From NCBI GenBank assembly GCA_017303795.1, contig JAFLBR010000003.1:310001-374000 (forward strand): DNA of 64,000 nucleotides, given 5' to 3'. Made by a program: the position numbers and the translations under genes. Positions 27,201 through 34,758 of the stretch are shown here, piece by piece (position 1 is the stretch's first letter; each line of letters starts with the position of its first letter). The notes beneath the pieces were generated by a model. That model saw only the letters and a list, made by a program, of their open reading frames with translations, made no database searches and was not told where the DNA came from. Source of the stretch: Cytophagales bacterium. Lineage in GTDB: Bacteria > Bacteroidota > Bacteroidia > Cytophagales > Cyclobacteriaceae.

Positions 27201-28535
27201 GCTAACTCTATTACCATCTATCGGAATGAACAGATGATCGGCCCCATTACTACTGCTTCTTTTTCCCTTGTCGGAAATAATTCAGTAACAGGTCTTCAAC
27301 CCTATAATATCACAGCAAGTGATTTTGATGGCGATGGGAAAATTGATCTTGCCGTTACGTATTTCAACAGTGCTTTCATATCCATATACAGAAACACCGG
27401 AAGTGCAGGCACCATAAGTTTTGCTGCAGCCGTTGATGTTACATGCCTGAACAAAGGGTATAGTATAGCGTCACAAGATTTAGATGGCGATGGCAAAGCT
27501 GAAATTGTTATTATTCATCAACCTAATCCCGGGCCAGGTTCTTTTAGTGTTTTCAAAAACACCAGCACATCCGGAACGGTTAGCTTTGCAACACCTGTTA
27601 ATTACGCCCTCGGACGAAATCCACAAGCATTGAGCATTGCGGATATTAACTCCGATCAAAAGCCCGATATTTTAATTGTTGCCTCTGGAGGATCAACCGC
27701 GCCTGCAAATGCCTTGATGGTGTTTGAAAATAAAATTTCTTTACCCATCCCAACTATTACATCTTTCACTCCGGCTTCGGGGCCAATCGGTACAACAGTC
27801 ATAATTACAGGAACTAATTTTGATACTACGCCTGCCAACAACATTGTGATGTTCAACGGAACAACTGCGGTGGTAACAGCCAGCACGGCAACCTCGATTA
27901 CTACCACAGTACCCATAGGTGCCACCACCGGAAAAATTACAGTGACCATTGTTGGGAATACTGTTGTTAGTGTTTCTGATTTTACTATTACCGTCATTGC
28001 CTTACCAACCATTACAAGCTTCACCTCTACTTCCGGCCCCATTGGTACAACGGTAATCATCACGGGTACTAACTTCAGCACAACACCTGCGGATAACACC
28101 GTTACATTCAATGGTGTACCCGCTGTTGTACTTGCGAGTACCGCTACTACTTTAACAGTTCTTGTTCCCTCTGGCGCAACTACGGGAAAAATTTCTGTTT
28201 CTGTCGCAGGTAATGCGGCCACCAGCGTGGATGATTTTACAGTAACCCTCTCCAATCTTGAAATTGAAATCTATAATGCAGTATCTGCCAATGGCGATGA
28301 TAAAAATCCATACTTCAGAATTGAATACATTGAAACCGTAGAACCCGAAAACACGGTAACTATTTACAACCGGTGGGGTTCTAAAGTTTTTGAGGTTGAA
28401 AATTATACAGAGGCCAATGCATTTAGAGGACTCAATCAAAACGGAAATGAACTACCTTCCGGAACGTATTATTATAAAATCGTACTTAAATCCTCTGGTA
28501 AAACAGAACATGGATTTTTGGCTCTGAGGCGATAA
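24258..28535 (+). CDS. T9SS cargo: laminin-B/TIG/FG-GAP/CHU_C giant protein
   Basis: 1425 residues. Order: signal peptide (ends VAASAQ); laminin-B-like domain ~20-195 (GWTF, GNPGGFLAT, APAKFLGQKAL, LRFDLQQS, LDETGGWRV, IEIRGTY, GIDNVILE); TIG ~200-280; FG-GAP repeats ~300-680 with loops such as DIDGDGWVD, DVDSDGRLD and DLNGDGKPE; TIG-like ~690-775; FG-GAP repeats ~785-1150; two TIG domains ~1160-1330; CHU_C domain ~1335-1425 with SANGDDKNPYF. Closely related in plan to the preceding cargo gene, so an old tandem duplication is likely. A candidate operator lies directly upstream, and no porP is adjacent. Confidence 0.93.
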   Translation: MKKTILLLSFITLFVAASAQITSTFDTDADGWTFSNNGTPVTVNHNATNGNPGGFLATAPYSSNATATSQGWFAPAKFLGQKALRSYGMNLRFDLQQSAAGTASSGQGDVRIGAPGFYIVFSLPVKPAVTPAWSSYTIKLDETGGWRVGGTGGALATKTDIIRALSNIATIEIRGTYITNAANVVGIDNVILEQKILDPTPVVTSVSPLSGIPGASVTINGTNFGATAAQNTVYFGTTKGTITSVSSTQMNVTVPAGAQYGPISVVNLTTGLLTKTNQSFNPLFDNNKDFGGEIIPASLSRGLNTVVQNGTEISNNTSSSGGTMGAGDIDGDGWVDLVGSEKGTQTIYVFRNLGTGGTVGISSFATPTSLSVASLPLPGGAPTGMGEITVTDVDSDGRLDIVTIAANVPTGGYLVVFRNTSTAGSISFASPEFFSYGYYSSQLRTTSADFDGDGRIDFVHTTGTSPGGIWLNKNLSTPGNVLFAYAQYIGPNNGRSDLSVGDLNGDGKPELIATRGSFEIHENTSVPGTISFNTPFLLAGTSIVNFTVADLDADNKADLIWGGGNQVYFSRNIYSGGALSAASFDAPFQVPHLASNTYHIAVSDINGDGKPDVVATGDIDMAIFQNRGGAALSAGSFTNSTLYQASVGATTRIYPSAPVIADLDGDNKPEVMLSHTNWNIPAAAKGIYIFHNESFPAPVINSISPSSGNVNADVTLTGDFMFTGNVSPTIRLGGVGAVVNSPTNTSTVTQIPAGALSGKFAITNHGLTGFSSQFNLTFATDRVINASSFGPSINFALATNVRNAIDVADLDDDGKVEVLVVDNLSTGKIFKNTNATAGQPITASSLTVESTTYGSGINLKALDIDGDGKIDLNSGFNLFQNTSTSSISFATGVTTRPTGFNYAVTADFNKDGKIDFALTDGTALIRVHSNQSSRGTYNSIGNFSPFSEAVVGLAKVNGAGGIVAADFDGDGYDDLIATNTVANSITIYRNEQMIGPITTASFSLVGNNSVTGLQPYNITASDFDGDGKIDLAVTYFNSAFISIYRNTGSAGTISFAAAVDVTCLNKGYSIASQDLDGDGKAEIVIIHQPNPGPGSFSVFKNTSTSGTVSFATPVNYALGRNPQALSIADINSDQKPDILIVASGGSTAPANALMVFENKISLPIPTITSFTPASGPIGTTVIITGTNFDTTPANNIVMFNGTTAVVTASTATSITTTVPIGATTGKITVTIVGNTVVSVSDFTITVIALPTITSFTSTSGPIGTTVIITGTNFSTTPADNTVTFNGVPAVVLASTATTLTVLVPSGATTGKISVSVAGNAATSVDDFTVTLSNLEIEIYNAVSANGDDKNPYFRIEYIETVEPENTVTIYNRWGSKVFEVENYTEANAFRGLNQNGNELPSGTYYYKIVLKSSGKTEHGFLALRR

Positions 28536-28599
28536 CCTTTTCATTTGGAGATTTATGTAGCATTGCAAATACGCCTGCGCTTAGGTAAATTTCACTTCC

Positions 28600-30609
28600 A
28601 TGAAATCTCTACTCGCAGGGCTATTCTTCTTCCAACTTTATTCCATTGGCTTCGCACAAAAGTCAGATAGTCTGCAAACACTCATTCAACAAACCAAAAC
28701 CGATACCGCTAAAGCCATTTTATATAGTTTGTTAGCTGATGAACTCACTAAAACAAATCCTCAAAAATCAATTGAGGTTGCAAAAGCCGGAATAAAACTA
28801 TCGCACCAAATCGGGTTTGACAGAGGTGTTTTTGAAAACTATTTTTCATTGGCCAGTTCGCTTCAGGGGCAGTCGCAATTCGATTCAGCTATTCATTACT
28901 TTCATAAAGCTAAGGTTGTCGGTATTAAAACTGAAGACGTTTCCGCACAAGCGAAAATTTACTCAGCGTTGGGGCATTCTTTTATGCGCAAATCTACTAT
29001 GGACTCAGCGCGGTTCTACCTGGATAAAGGATTAGAGCTTGCGCAGCAAACAAAAAACTATCGGGTTGAAGCTGGTATTTACAACAATTACGGAAACGTT
29101 TACCTGGAAGAAAGTAATTACCAGCAAGCGTTAGATTATTTTATCCGAGCTGCAAAATTATATGAGAATCCATTAGCCGATACCTATGGCCAATGCCTGG
29201 CCTTATCAAACATCGGCAATATTGAATACCGGCTTGGTAATTATGACAAAGCCCTGAGTTACGCACAGCAAAGTATGACGATTGCCAAACGCGAATCGCT
29301 TACACCGCAAATTGGATATGCCCACAAATTGTTAGGAAGAATTTACCGTCAACAAAAAAAATACGATAGCGCTTTACTCGAATACGAACAAGCTCAAAAA
29401 TTATATCTTCAGTTGGGAGATATTAGAAGTGCTGCAGAACTACTTCAAAACGTGGGTAATATTTACTTTGATAAGGAACAACATGCAGCTGCTTTACTAA
29501 ACTATAAAAAATCGTTAGGCCTTGCCCGGAAAATCTCTAACAAGTCGATAAGTGCCTTTGCTTACTCCGCTATCGGGCAGGCAAATTATATGTTGAAGAA
29601 AAATGACGAGGCCATTCTTTATCTGGACTCGGCTCGCATAGCAGCCAAGGCGCTTGGCAATGGTTATTTATTGATGGATACTTATCAAGCCATCAGCGCC
29701 ACCTACGAAGCAAAAGGCGATTACAAAAAAGCGTTAAGCAATTCGCAACAGTATGTGCTGGTAAAGGATAGTTTAACGCAGGCCGAGAATCGCACGCTGA
29801 TGGAAGAAACTCAGGCCCGCTATGAGTTAGAGAAAAAACAAACTCAAATTGATTTACTGCAAAAAGATAATGAGCTAAGAATTGCAGATGCACGCAGACA
29901 ACGCGCTATTCAGATTGGAGCTTTTACGGCTTTGGTTCTGATTCTGGTAATCGGTGTGTTGTTGATTAACAGATACAGAACTACTGCCCGCGCAAAAAGG
30001 CTGGCCGAAATAGAAGCGGTAAGAAATGATATTGCCCGCGATTTGCATGATGATATTGGCTCTACACTTTCCACTATCAACATCATTAGCAAATTAGCCA
30101 TACATGAAAATCCATCAGGCAACAATCTTCAGTTAAGTCGCATTGCTGAGCAATCGTCCAAAACCATGGAAAGCATGAGCGATATTGTGTGGTCTATTAA
30201 TCCGGTTAACGACACGTTTGCAAAAGTTCTGGTAAAGATGAAAGTATTCGCTGCCGAAATTCTTGAACCCCTAAACATGCAGTACCGGTTTGTGGATGAA
30301 GGTGTTGACGGGCGCATGATCTTAAATGCCAAACAAAGAAAAAATCTTTTTCTGATCTTTAAAGAAGCAGTAAACAATGCCGCAAAATATAGTGGCGCAA
30401 CCGAACTGCTGATAACGTTTAGCCAACATGCTAAAATGCTTACCATGCAAATTACAGACAATGGAGTTGGCTTTGATAGCGACAAAGAAACGGCAGGAAA
30501 CGGAGTGCGTAACATGAATGCGAGGGCTAACGATCTGAATGCAAAATTCAGATTAAAAAGCGAGCCCGGCAGCGGAACCGTTATCTTTCTGGAAATGCCT
30601 ATTACATGA
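28600..30609 (+). CDS. TPR-containing sensor histidine kinase
   Basis: 669 residues. Signal peptide residues 1-19 (ends IGFAQ); about eight to nine TPR units to ~residue 400; coiled coil; one membrane span ~437-455 (FTALVLILVIGVLLINRY); HisKA_3 helix with His483 in RDLHDDIGSTLS; HATPase with N box FKEAVNNAAKYS (~588-599), DNGVGFD and GNGVRNM. The TPR domain is predicted to lie outside the cytoplasm, so the input may be an envelope protein or peptide. Its regulator starts 49 bp downstream. The kinase is a paralogue of the partial one at the start of the window. Confidence 0.95.
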   Translation: MKSLLAGLFFFQLYSIGFAQKSDSLQTLIQQTKTDTAKAILYSLLADELTKTNPQKSIEVAKAGIKLSHQIGFDRGVFENYFSLASSLQGQSQFDSAIHYFHKAKVVGIKTEDVSAQAKIYSALGHSFMRKSTMDSARFYLDKGLELAQQTKNYRVEAGIYNNYGNVYLEESNYQQALDYFIRAAKLYENPLADTYGQCLALSNIGNIEYRLGNYDKALSYAQQSMTIAKRESLTPQIGYAHKLLGRIYRQQKKYDSALLEYEQAQKLYLQLGDIRSAAELLQNVGNIYFDKEQHAAALLNYKKSLGLARKISNKSISAFAYSAIGQANYMLKKNDEAILYLDSARIAAKALGNGYLLMDTYQAISATYEAKGDYKKALSNSQQYVLVKDSLTQAENRTLMEETQARYELEKKQTQIDLLQKDNELRIADARRQRAIQIGAFTALVLILVIGVLLINRYRTTARAKRLAEIEAVRNDIARDLHDDIGSTLSTINIISKLAIHENPSGNNLQLSRIAEQSSKTMESMSDIVWSINPVNDTFAKVLVKMKVFAAEILEPLNMQYRFVDEGVDGRMILNAKQRKNLFLIFKEAVNNAAKYSGATELLITFSQHAKMLTMQITDNGVGFDSDKETAGNGVRNMNARANDLNAKFRLKSEPGSGTVIFLEMPIT

Positions 30610-30621
30610 TTGGGGTATAGA
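30602..30621 (+). promoter_or_regulatory. Conserved kinase-regulator junction element, copy 2
   Basis: TTACATGATTGGGGTATAGA overlaps the kinase stop codon and ends 37 bp before the regulator. It matches the first pair's element at 18 of 20 bases, although flanking spacer sequence differs. This suggests selection on the spacer, or recent common origin. Confidence 0.35.
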
Positions 30622-30658
30622 CTAAATGCTGGATTAGGTTTTTATTTGTGCATTCAAA

Positions 30659-31285
30659 ATGGCCATAACCGTACTTTTATACGAAGACAATACCATGTTG
30701 CGCGAAAGTATCAGCAGCATGATTCGCCTTGACCCGCGGTTTTTGGTTTCGGCAGCCTTCGATAATGTATTGCATGCCGAAAATCAGGTGGCCGAAATTA
30801 ATCCGAACATTATTTTAATGGACATTGACATGCCCGGCCGCAATGGAATTGAAGCCGTAACCCGAATCCGGGCAACCGGTTCTACAACTCCCATTTTAAT
30901 GCTAACCGTGTTTGACGATACTCAGCATGTATTTGATGCGCTACGGGCCGGAGCTTCGGGTTATCTTCTAAAAAAACATCTTTCCTCTAAACTATTCGAG
31001 GCCATTGATGAGGTGCTAACCGGTGGCGCGCCTATGTCGCCCACCATAGCCTTTATGGTAATTGCAGCCTTGCAAAAACCGGTGGCAAATCCTTACCAAC
31101 TCACGCCCCGCGAAAACGAAATCCTCGCATCCCTTGCCAAAGGCAATAGCTACAAATTAATTGCTTCCGAATTTTTTGTTACGGTTGATACCGTACGGGC
31201 ACATATCAAAAAAATCTACGAAAAGCTGCATGTTCATTCGCAGACCGAAGCTGTAAGTAAAGCTATTAAGGAGCGGCTGGTGTAA
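30659..31285 (+). CDS. LuxR/NarL-family response regulator
   Basis: 208 residues, the same length as the regulator at 1237 and clearly paralogous. Receiver domain with YEDN acidic start, Asp55 in LMDIDMPGRNG, Thr in MLTVFDD, Lys in LLKKH. GerE-type HTH from ~145 (LTPRENEIL, TVDTVRAHIKKIYEKLHVHSQ). The DNA-recognition helices of the two regulators are nearly the same, so they may share target sites. The inverted repeat at 31291 begins six bases after its stop codon and faces the next cargo gene. Confidence 0.95.
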   Translation: MAITVLLYEDNTMLRESISSMIRLDPRFLVSAAFDNVLHAENQVAEINPNIILMDIDMPGRNGIEAVTRIRATGSTTPILMLTVFDDTQHVFDALRAGASGYLLKKHLSSKLFEAIDEVLTGGAPMSPTIAFMVIAALQKPVANPYQLTPRENEILASLAKGNSYKLIASEFFVTVDTVRAHIKKIYEKLHVHSQTEAVSKAIKERLV

Positions 31286-31290
31286 ACGCG

Positions 31291-31310
31291 TATTACATCA
31301 TCATGTAATA
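31291..31310. promoter_or_regulatory. Inverted repeat, copy 4 (candidate operator)
   Basis: TATTACATCATCATGTAATA: perfect 8-bp arms around CATC. Compared with the copies at 10108 and 14446, the second position of the left arm and its partner in the right arm are both changed (C to T, G to A), so pairing symmetry is kept. It is 64 bp upstream of the 31374 cargo gene. CATCTTTG at 31332 is a plausible -7 element. Confidence 0.6.
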
Positions 31311-31373
31311 CCGGCCACTAAAAATTCAGTGCATCTTTGATATCAGGTTACCTCACCAACTTGATAAAGCATT

Positions 31374-34300
31374 ATGAATTCTTTTTGCGATAATTCCAGC
31401 ACTATATTAAAGTTGTTGATACTGGTATTGCTAATTTATCCGTCACAACTATTAGCTCAGGTTACATTTCAACAAACCACTCTAATCAGCATGCCTTCTA
31501 CACCTCAGGAGTTGGCTAAAGGCGATTTCAATAATGATGGACGTATTGATTTTGTGGGTGTCAACTTTAATGGCCTCCTCAATCAGCAAGTAACTATTTT
31601 ATTAAATTCCGGAAACGGTACATTTTCTGGTTCCAATAAAAGAAACTTTGCCTCCATGCAAAACACGCTTGACGTTGCTGTCGGAGATTTTAACAAAGAC
31701 GGAAATCTGGATGTAGTAACCATTAGTCAGCAAAGTACTAATGCTCTAACACTTTTACTTGGCGATGGGGCAGGTAATCTGGCCGCTCCCATTCATTTTA
31801 ATGCTGGCAGCACTCCTCAAGGTATTGCCGTAGGCGATATGAATAAAGACGGAAACTTAGATGTATTAGTAACGAATAGAGGAACTCCAAGTGATGTTTA
31901 TGTTTATCTTGGCAACGGCTCCGGAAATTTCGCTGCACCTACAATTATCACTATCGCCAATGTGTGGGATATTACAATTGCCGACTTCAATGGCGATACC
32001 AATCCAGATTTTGCTGTCTATGTTGGCAATAACGTACAGGTTTGGTTTGGAAACGGAACCGGTACTATTTATACACTTGGTCCTACTATAACTTCGTTTG
32101 GTATTTCTGCAAACCCTATCATCTCGGCCGATCTTGATGGCGATGGCGATATGGATATTTTAGCTTCGAGTGGTTACACCTTAAACGATGGAAGTGGAAA
32201 CTTCTCGGCACGAGTTATATTAAGTCAAACCGGAAGTGTTTACCGGGTAGCCGACATTAACAACGATTCACATCCGGATATAATCGCCAACGACCACAAT
32301 CAAAATACTCCCAACATGAGAGTTTTGTTAGGTAATGGCAGCGGTACATTTACCCTACTTGCCAAATTTGAAATCAGGGGTTACGCAAATGGAATCGAAG
32401 TGGCAGATGTCAACAACGATGGCAATCCAGATGTAGTGAGTATTGGTGCCTGGGGTGGCGTACCTGTTGCCGATGTATTACTTGGGGATGGCACGGGTTA
32501 TTTTACAAACGTTCCCATAAAATATCCAACTACAACAGACCCACGCGATATTGCTAAAGGAGACTTTAATGAAGATGGCGAAATCGATATTGCGTTAACG
32601 CATGCAAGTAGTATTGTAACAATTTATTTAGGTGCGGGTAATGGGCGCTTTACAAAAACATTAACCAATTATGCCACTGGTGCATTACCGCAGTACGTTA
32701 TAACTTTTGATTATAATAAAGATAACCATCTTGATTTAGTAACTCTAAATTGGAGTGGAGCCTCGATAACGGTTTTAACAGGAGTTGGTGATGGTAGTTT
32801 CAATTTATTAGGTACCCTTCCCGTAGCAGCCCTATCGGGTAGCCGATTAACAATAGCCGATTTTAACAACGATACCTTTGCTGATATTGCCGTTTCCGGA
32901 TACACCAATAATTTTATAAGCATCCTTACCGGAACAGGTACAGGATTCAACGCACCTATTATAATTCCAACATCGGCTAACGTTTCGGAAATTAAAGCGG
33001 GTGATTTTACGGGTGATGGGAATCAGGATATTATTGCAGATTTCAACAATATTAATCGAATGGTACTTTTTACGGGTAATGGCGCAGGCGGCTTTACAGA
33101 AAGTACTACTCAATATGCGCATGGAGGTAGCTTCTTTCTTGTTGATGATATCAATAATGACAGCCGACCAGATGTTATTGCTTTTTCAAATAGCAATAGC
33201 GGAAATGACTATTTCATTAATGATGGCACAGGAGGTTTTACAGGAACTGCCATGGCAGTTTCGTTGGGTGGTTTTCCATGGGGCTATGAAGATATGAATG
33301 GTGATGGCATTAAGGATTTAATTGTGGGCTCGCAAAATACTTCAAGCTCAAGTCCGGGACAGATCGTTGTGTTTAGAGGTGTTGCCGGTGGCATTTCAAA
33401 CTCAATTCTTATCGACAAGGATTACTCCGGTGGAAATCGTTTTGTGCTGCATGATCTAAATCTGGACGGCCGAACCGATATAATTGCAACCTCAAACAAT
33501 TTGTATGAAGATTATGTTGGTTCGTTAATCAACACAACTGTTTCGGCTGGTTGTCCGGCAATTATATCGCAGCCATCTTCTGCAACTGTGTGTACTGGTA
33601 AATCTTTTGGCTTTACTGTTTCAGCATCGGGTAGTGCACCATTAGCCTATCAGTGGCGAAAAGACGGTATTGATATTCCGGGGCAAACTTCCGCCTCAAT
33701 TGTTTTTCTTGCAACTGCTTTAACCGATGCCGGAACTTATAGCTGTAGCGTTAGCAATGGTTGTGGAAGTGTGGTGAGCAGCAATGCCATTCTTACTGTT
33801 TCAACTACTCCTAATGCTCCAGGGGCAACGGGGGCTACGGGTTGCGAAGGAGCAAGTGTTACCTTAACTGCATCGGGCGCGAGTAATGGACAGTATAGAT
33901 GGTATATTTTAGAGGAAGGCATCGATCCTTACGGTAATCCAATTACAGAAGTATTTTTAATTTCAGGCCAAACCAACAGCACGTACACCACACCGGCCCT
34001 AACCGAAACAACTGAATTTCTGGTAGCCATTAATAACGGAATTTGCGAAAGTAATCCAACCCTGGTAGAAGCGACTATTAATAATTGCAACGGTACACCA
34101 CCGTCAATCACAACCCAAACTTTGGTTACACAATCCGGACAAATCATTACACTTGAGCTGATTCCCCTGATAGCAATCACCAATGGTAATCTGGATTTAG
34201 CTTCCTTAGAAATTCTTGAGCAGCCAGCGAGTGGTGCCATTGGCTCTATTAACGCAAGCGGAGTGCTTACTATAAACTATGCAGGAATTGATTTTTTTGG

Positions 34301-34655
34301 TACGGAGTCAATTACTATCAGGGCATGCGATACCAATGGCCTTTGTGCAGAGCAGGTATTTACGATTGAAGTAACTGAAGGGATCGAAATCTACAATGCT
34401 GTATCCGCTAATGGCGATGATAAAAATCCTTTCTTCAGAATTGAAAACATTGAAGCATTAGAACCGCAAAACACAGTAACTATCTATAATCGCTGGGGTA
34501 GCAAAGTTTTTGAAGTTAAAGATTATACTGAGGCCAATGCGTTTCGGGGATTAAATCAAAATGGAAATGAACTTCCTTCCGGAACTTATTTTTACAAAAT
34601 CCTCCTTGAAGATTCAGGAAAAACTTTAACCGGATACCTGGTACTGAAAAGATGA
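31374..34655 (+). CDS. T9SS cargo: FG-GAP/Ig/CHU_C protein
   Basis: 1093 residues. Signal peptide about 28 residues (ends LLAQ). Residues ~35-725 are FG-GAP/VCBS repeats, with calcium-type loops DFNNDGRID, DFNKDGNLD, DLDGDGDMD, DVNNDGNPD and others, predicted to form one or two propellers. Then an Ig-like domain (~728-810; GTYSCSVSNGCG), an Ig-like module related to the 83-residue units (GQYRWYI, AINNGICES), a cadherin-like segment and CHU_C (SANGDDKNPFF; NRWGSKVFEV; NELPSGTYFYKI). Unlike the other FG-GAP cargo here it has no laminin-B domain. Likely exported by T9SS, possibly regulated by the adjacent two-component pair. Confidence 0.93.
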   Translation: MNSFCDNSSTILKLLILVLLIYPSQLLAQVTFQQTTLISMPSTPQELAKGDFNNDGRIDFVGVNFNGLLNQQVTILLNSGNGTFSGSNKRNFASMQNTLDVAVGDFNKDGNLDVVTISQQSTNALTLLLGDGAGNLAAPIHFNAGSTPQGIAVGDMNKDGNLDVLVTNRGTPSDVYVYLGNGSGNFAAPTIITIANVWDITIADFNGDTNPDFAVYVGNNVQVWFGNGTGTIYTLGPTITSFGISANPIISADLDGDGDMDILASSGYTLNDGSGNFSARVILSQTGSVYRVADINNDSHPDIIANDHNQNTPNMRVLLGNGSGTFTLLAKFEIRGYANGIEVADVNNDGNPDVVSIGAWGGVPVADVLLGDGTGYFTNVPIKYPTTTDPRDIAKGDFNEDGEIDIALTHASSIVTIYLGAGNGRFTKTLTNYATGALPQYVITFDYNKDNHLDLVTLNWSGASITVLTGVGDGSFNLLGTLPVAALSGSRLTIADFNNDTFADIAVSGYTNNFISILTGTGTGFNAPIIIPTSANVSEIKAGDFTGDGNQDIIADFNNINRMVLFTGNGAGGFTESTTQYAHGGSFFLVDDINNDSRPDVIAFSNSNSGNDYFINDGTGGFTGTAMAVSLGGFPWGYEDMNGDGIKDLIVGSQNTSSSSPGQIVVFRGVAGGISNSILIDKDYSGGNRFVLHDLNLDGRTDIIATSNNLYEDYVGSLINTTVSAGCPAIISQPSSATVCTGKSFGFTVSASGSAPLAYQWRKDGIDIPGQTSASIVFLATALTDAGTYSCSVSNGCGSVVSSNAILTVSTTPNAPGATGATGCEGASVTLTASGASNGQYRWYILEEGIDPYGNPITEVFLISGQTNSTYTTPALTETTEFLVAINNGICESNPTLVEATINNCNGTPPSITTQTLVTQSGQIITLELIPLIAITNGNLDLASLEILEQPASGAIGSINASGVLTINYAGIDFFGTESITIRACDTNGLCAEQVFTIEVTEGIEIYNAVSANGDDKNPFFRIENIEALEPQNTVTIYNRWGSKVFEVKDYTEANAFRGLNQNGNELPSGTYFYKILLEDSGKTLTGYLVLKR

Positions 34656-34758
34656 GCAGCCGATCCAAAATTCATTTTTTGATTTGAGGTAATCCTGTAT
34701 CTTCACCGCCAGACCGAAACCTGCCTGTAAACAAACTTTAAAATTTAATCACTCACTT

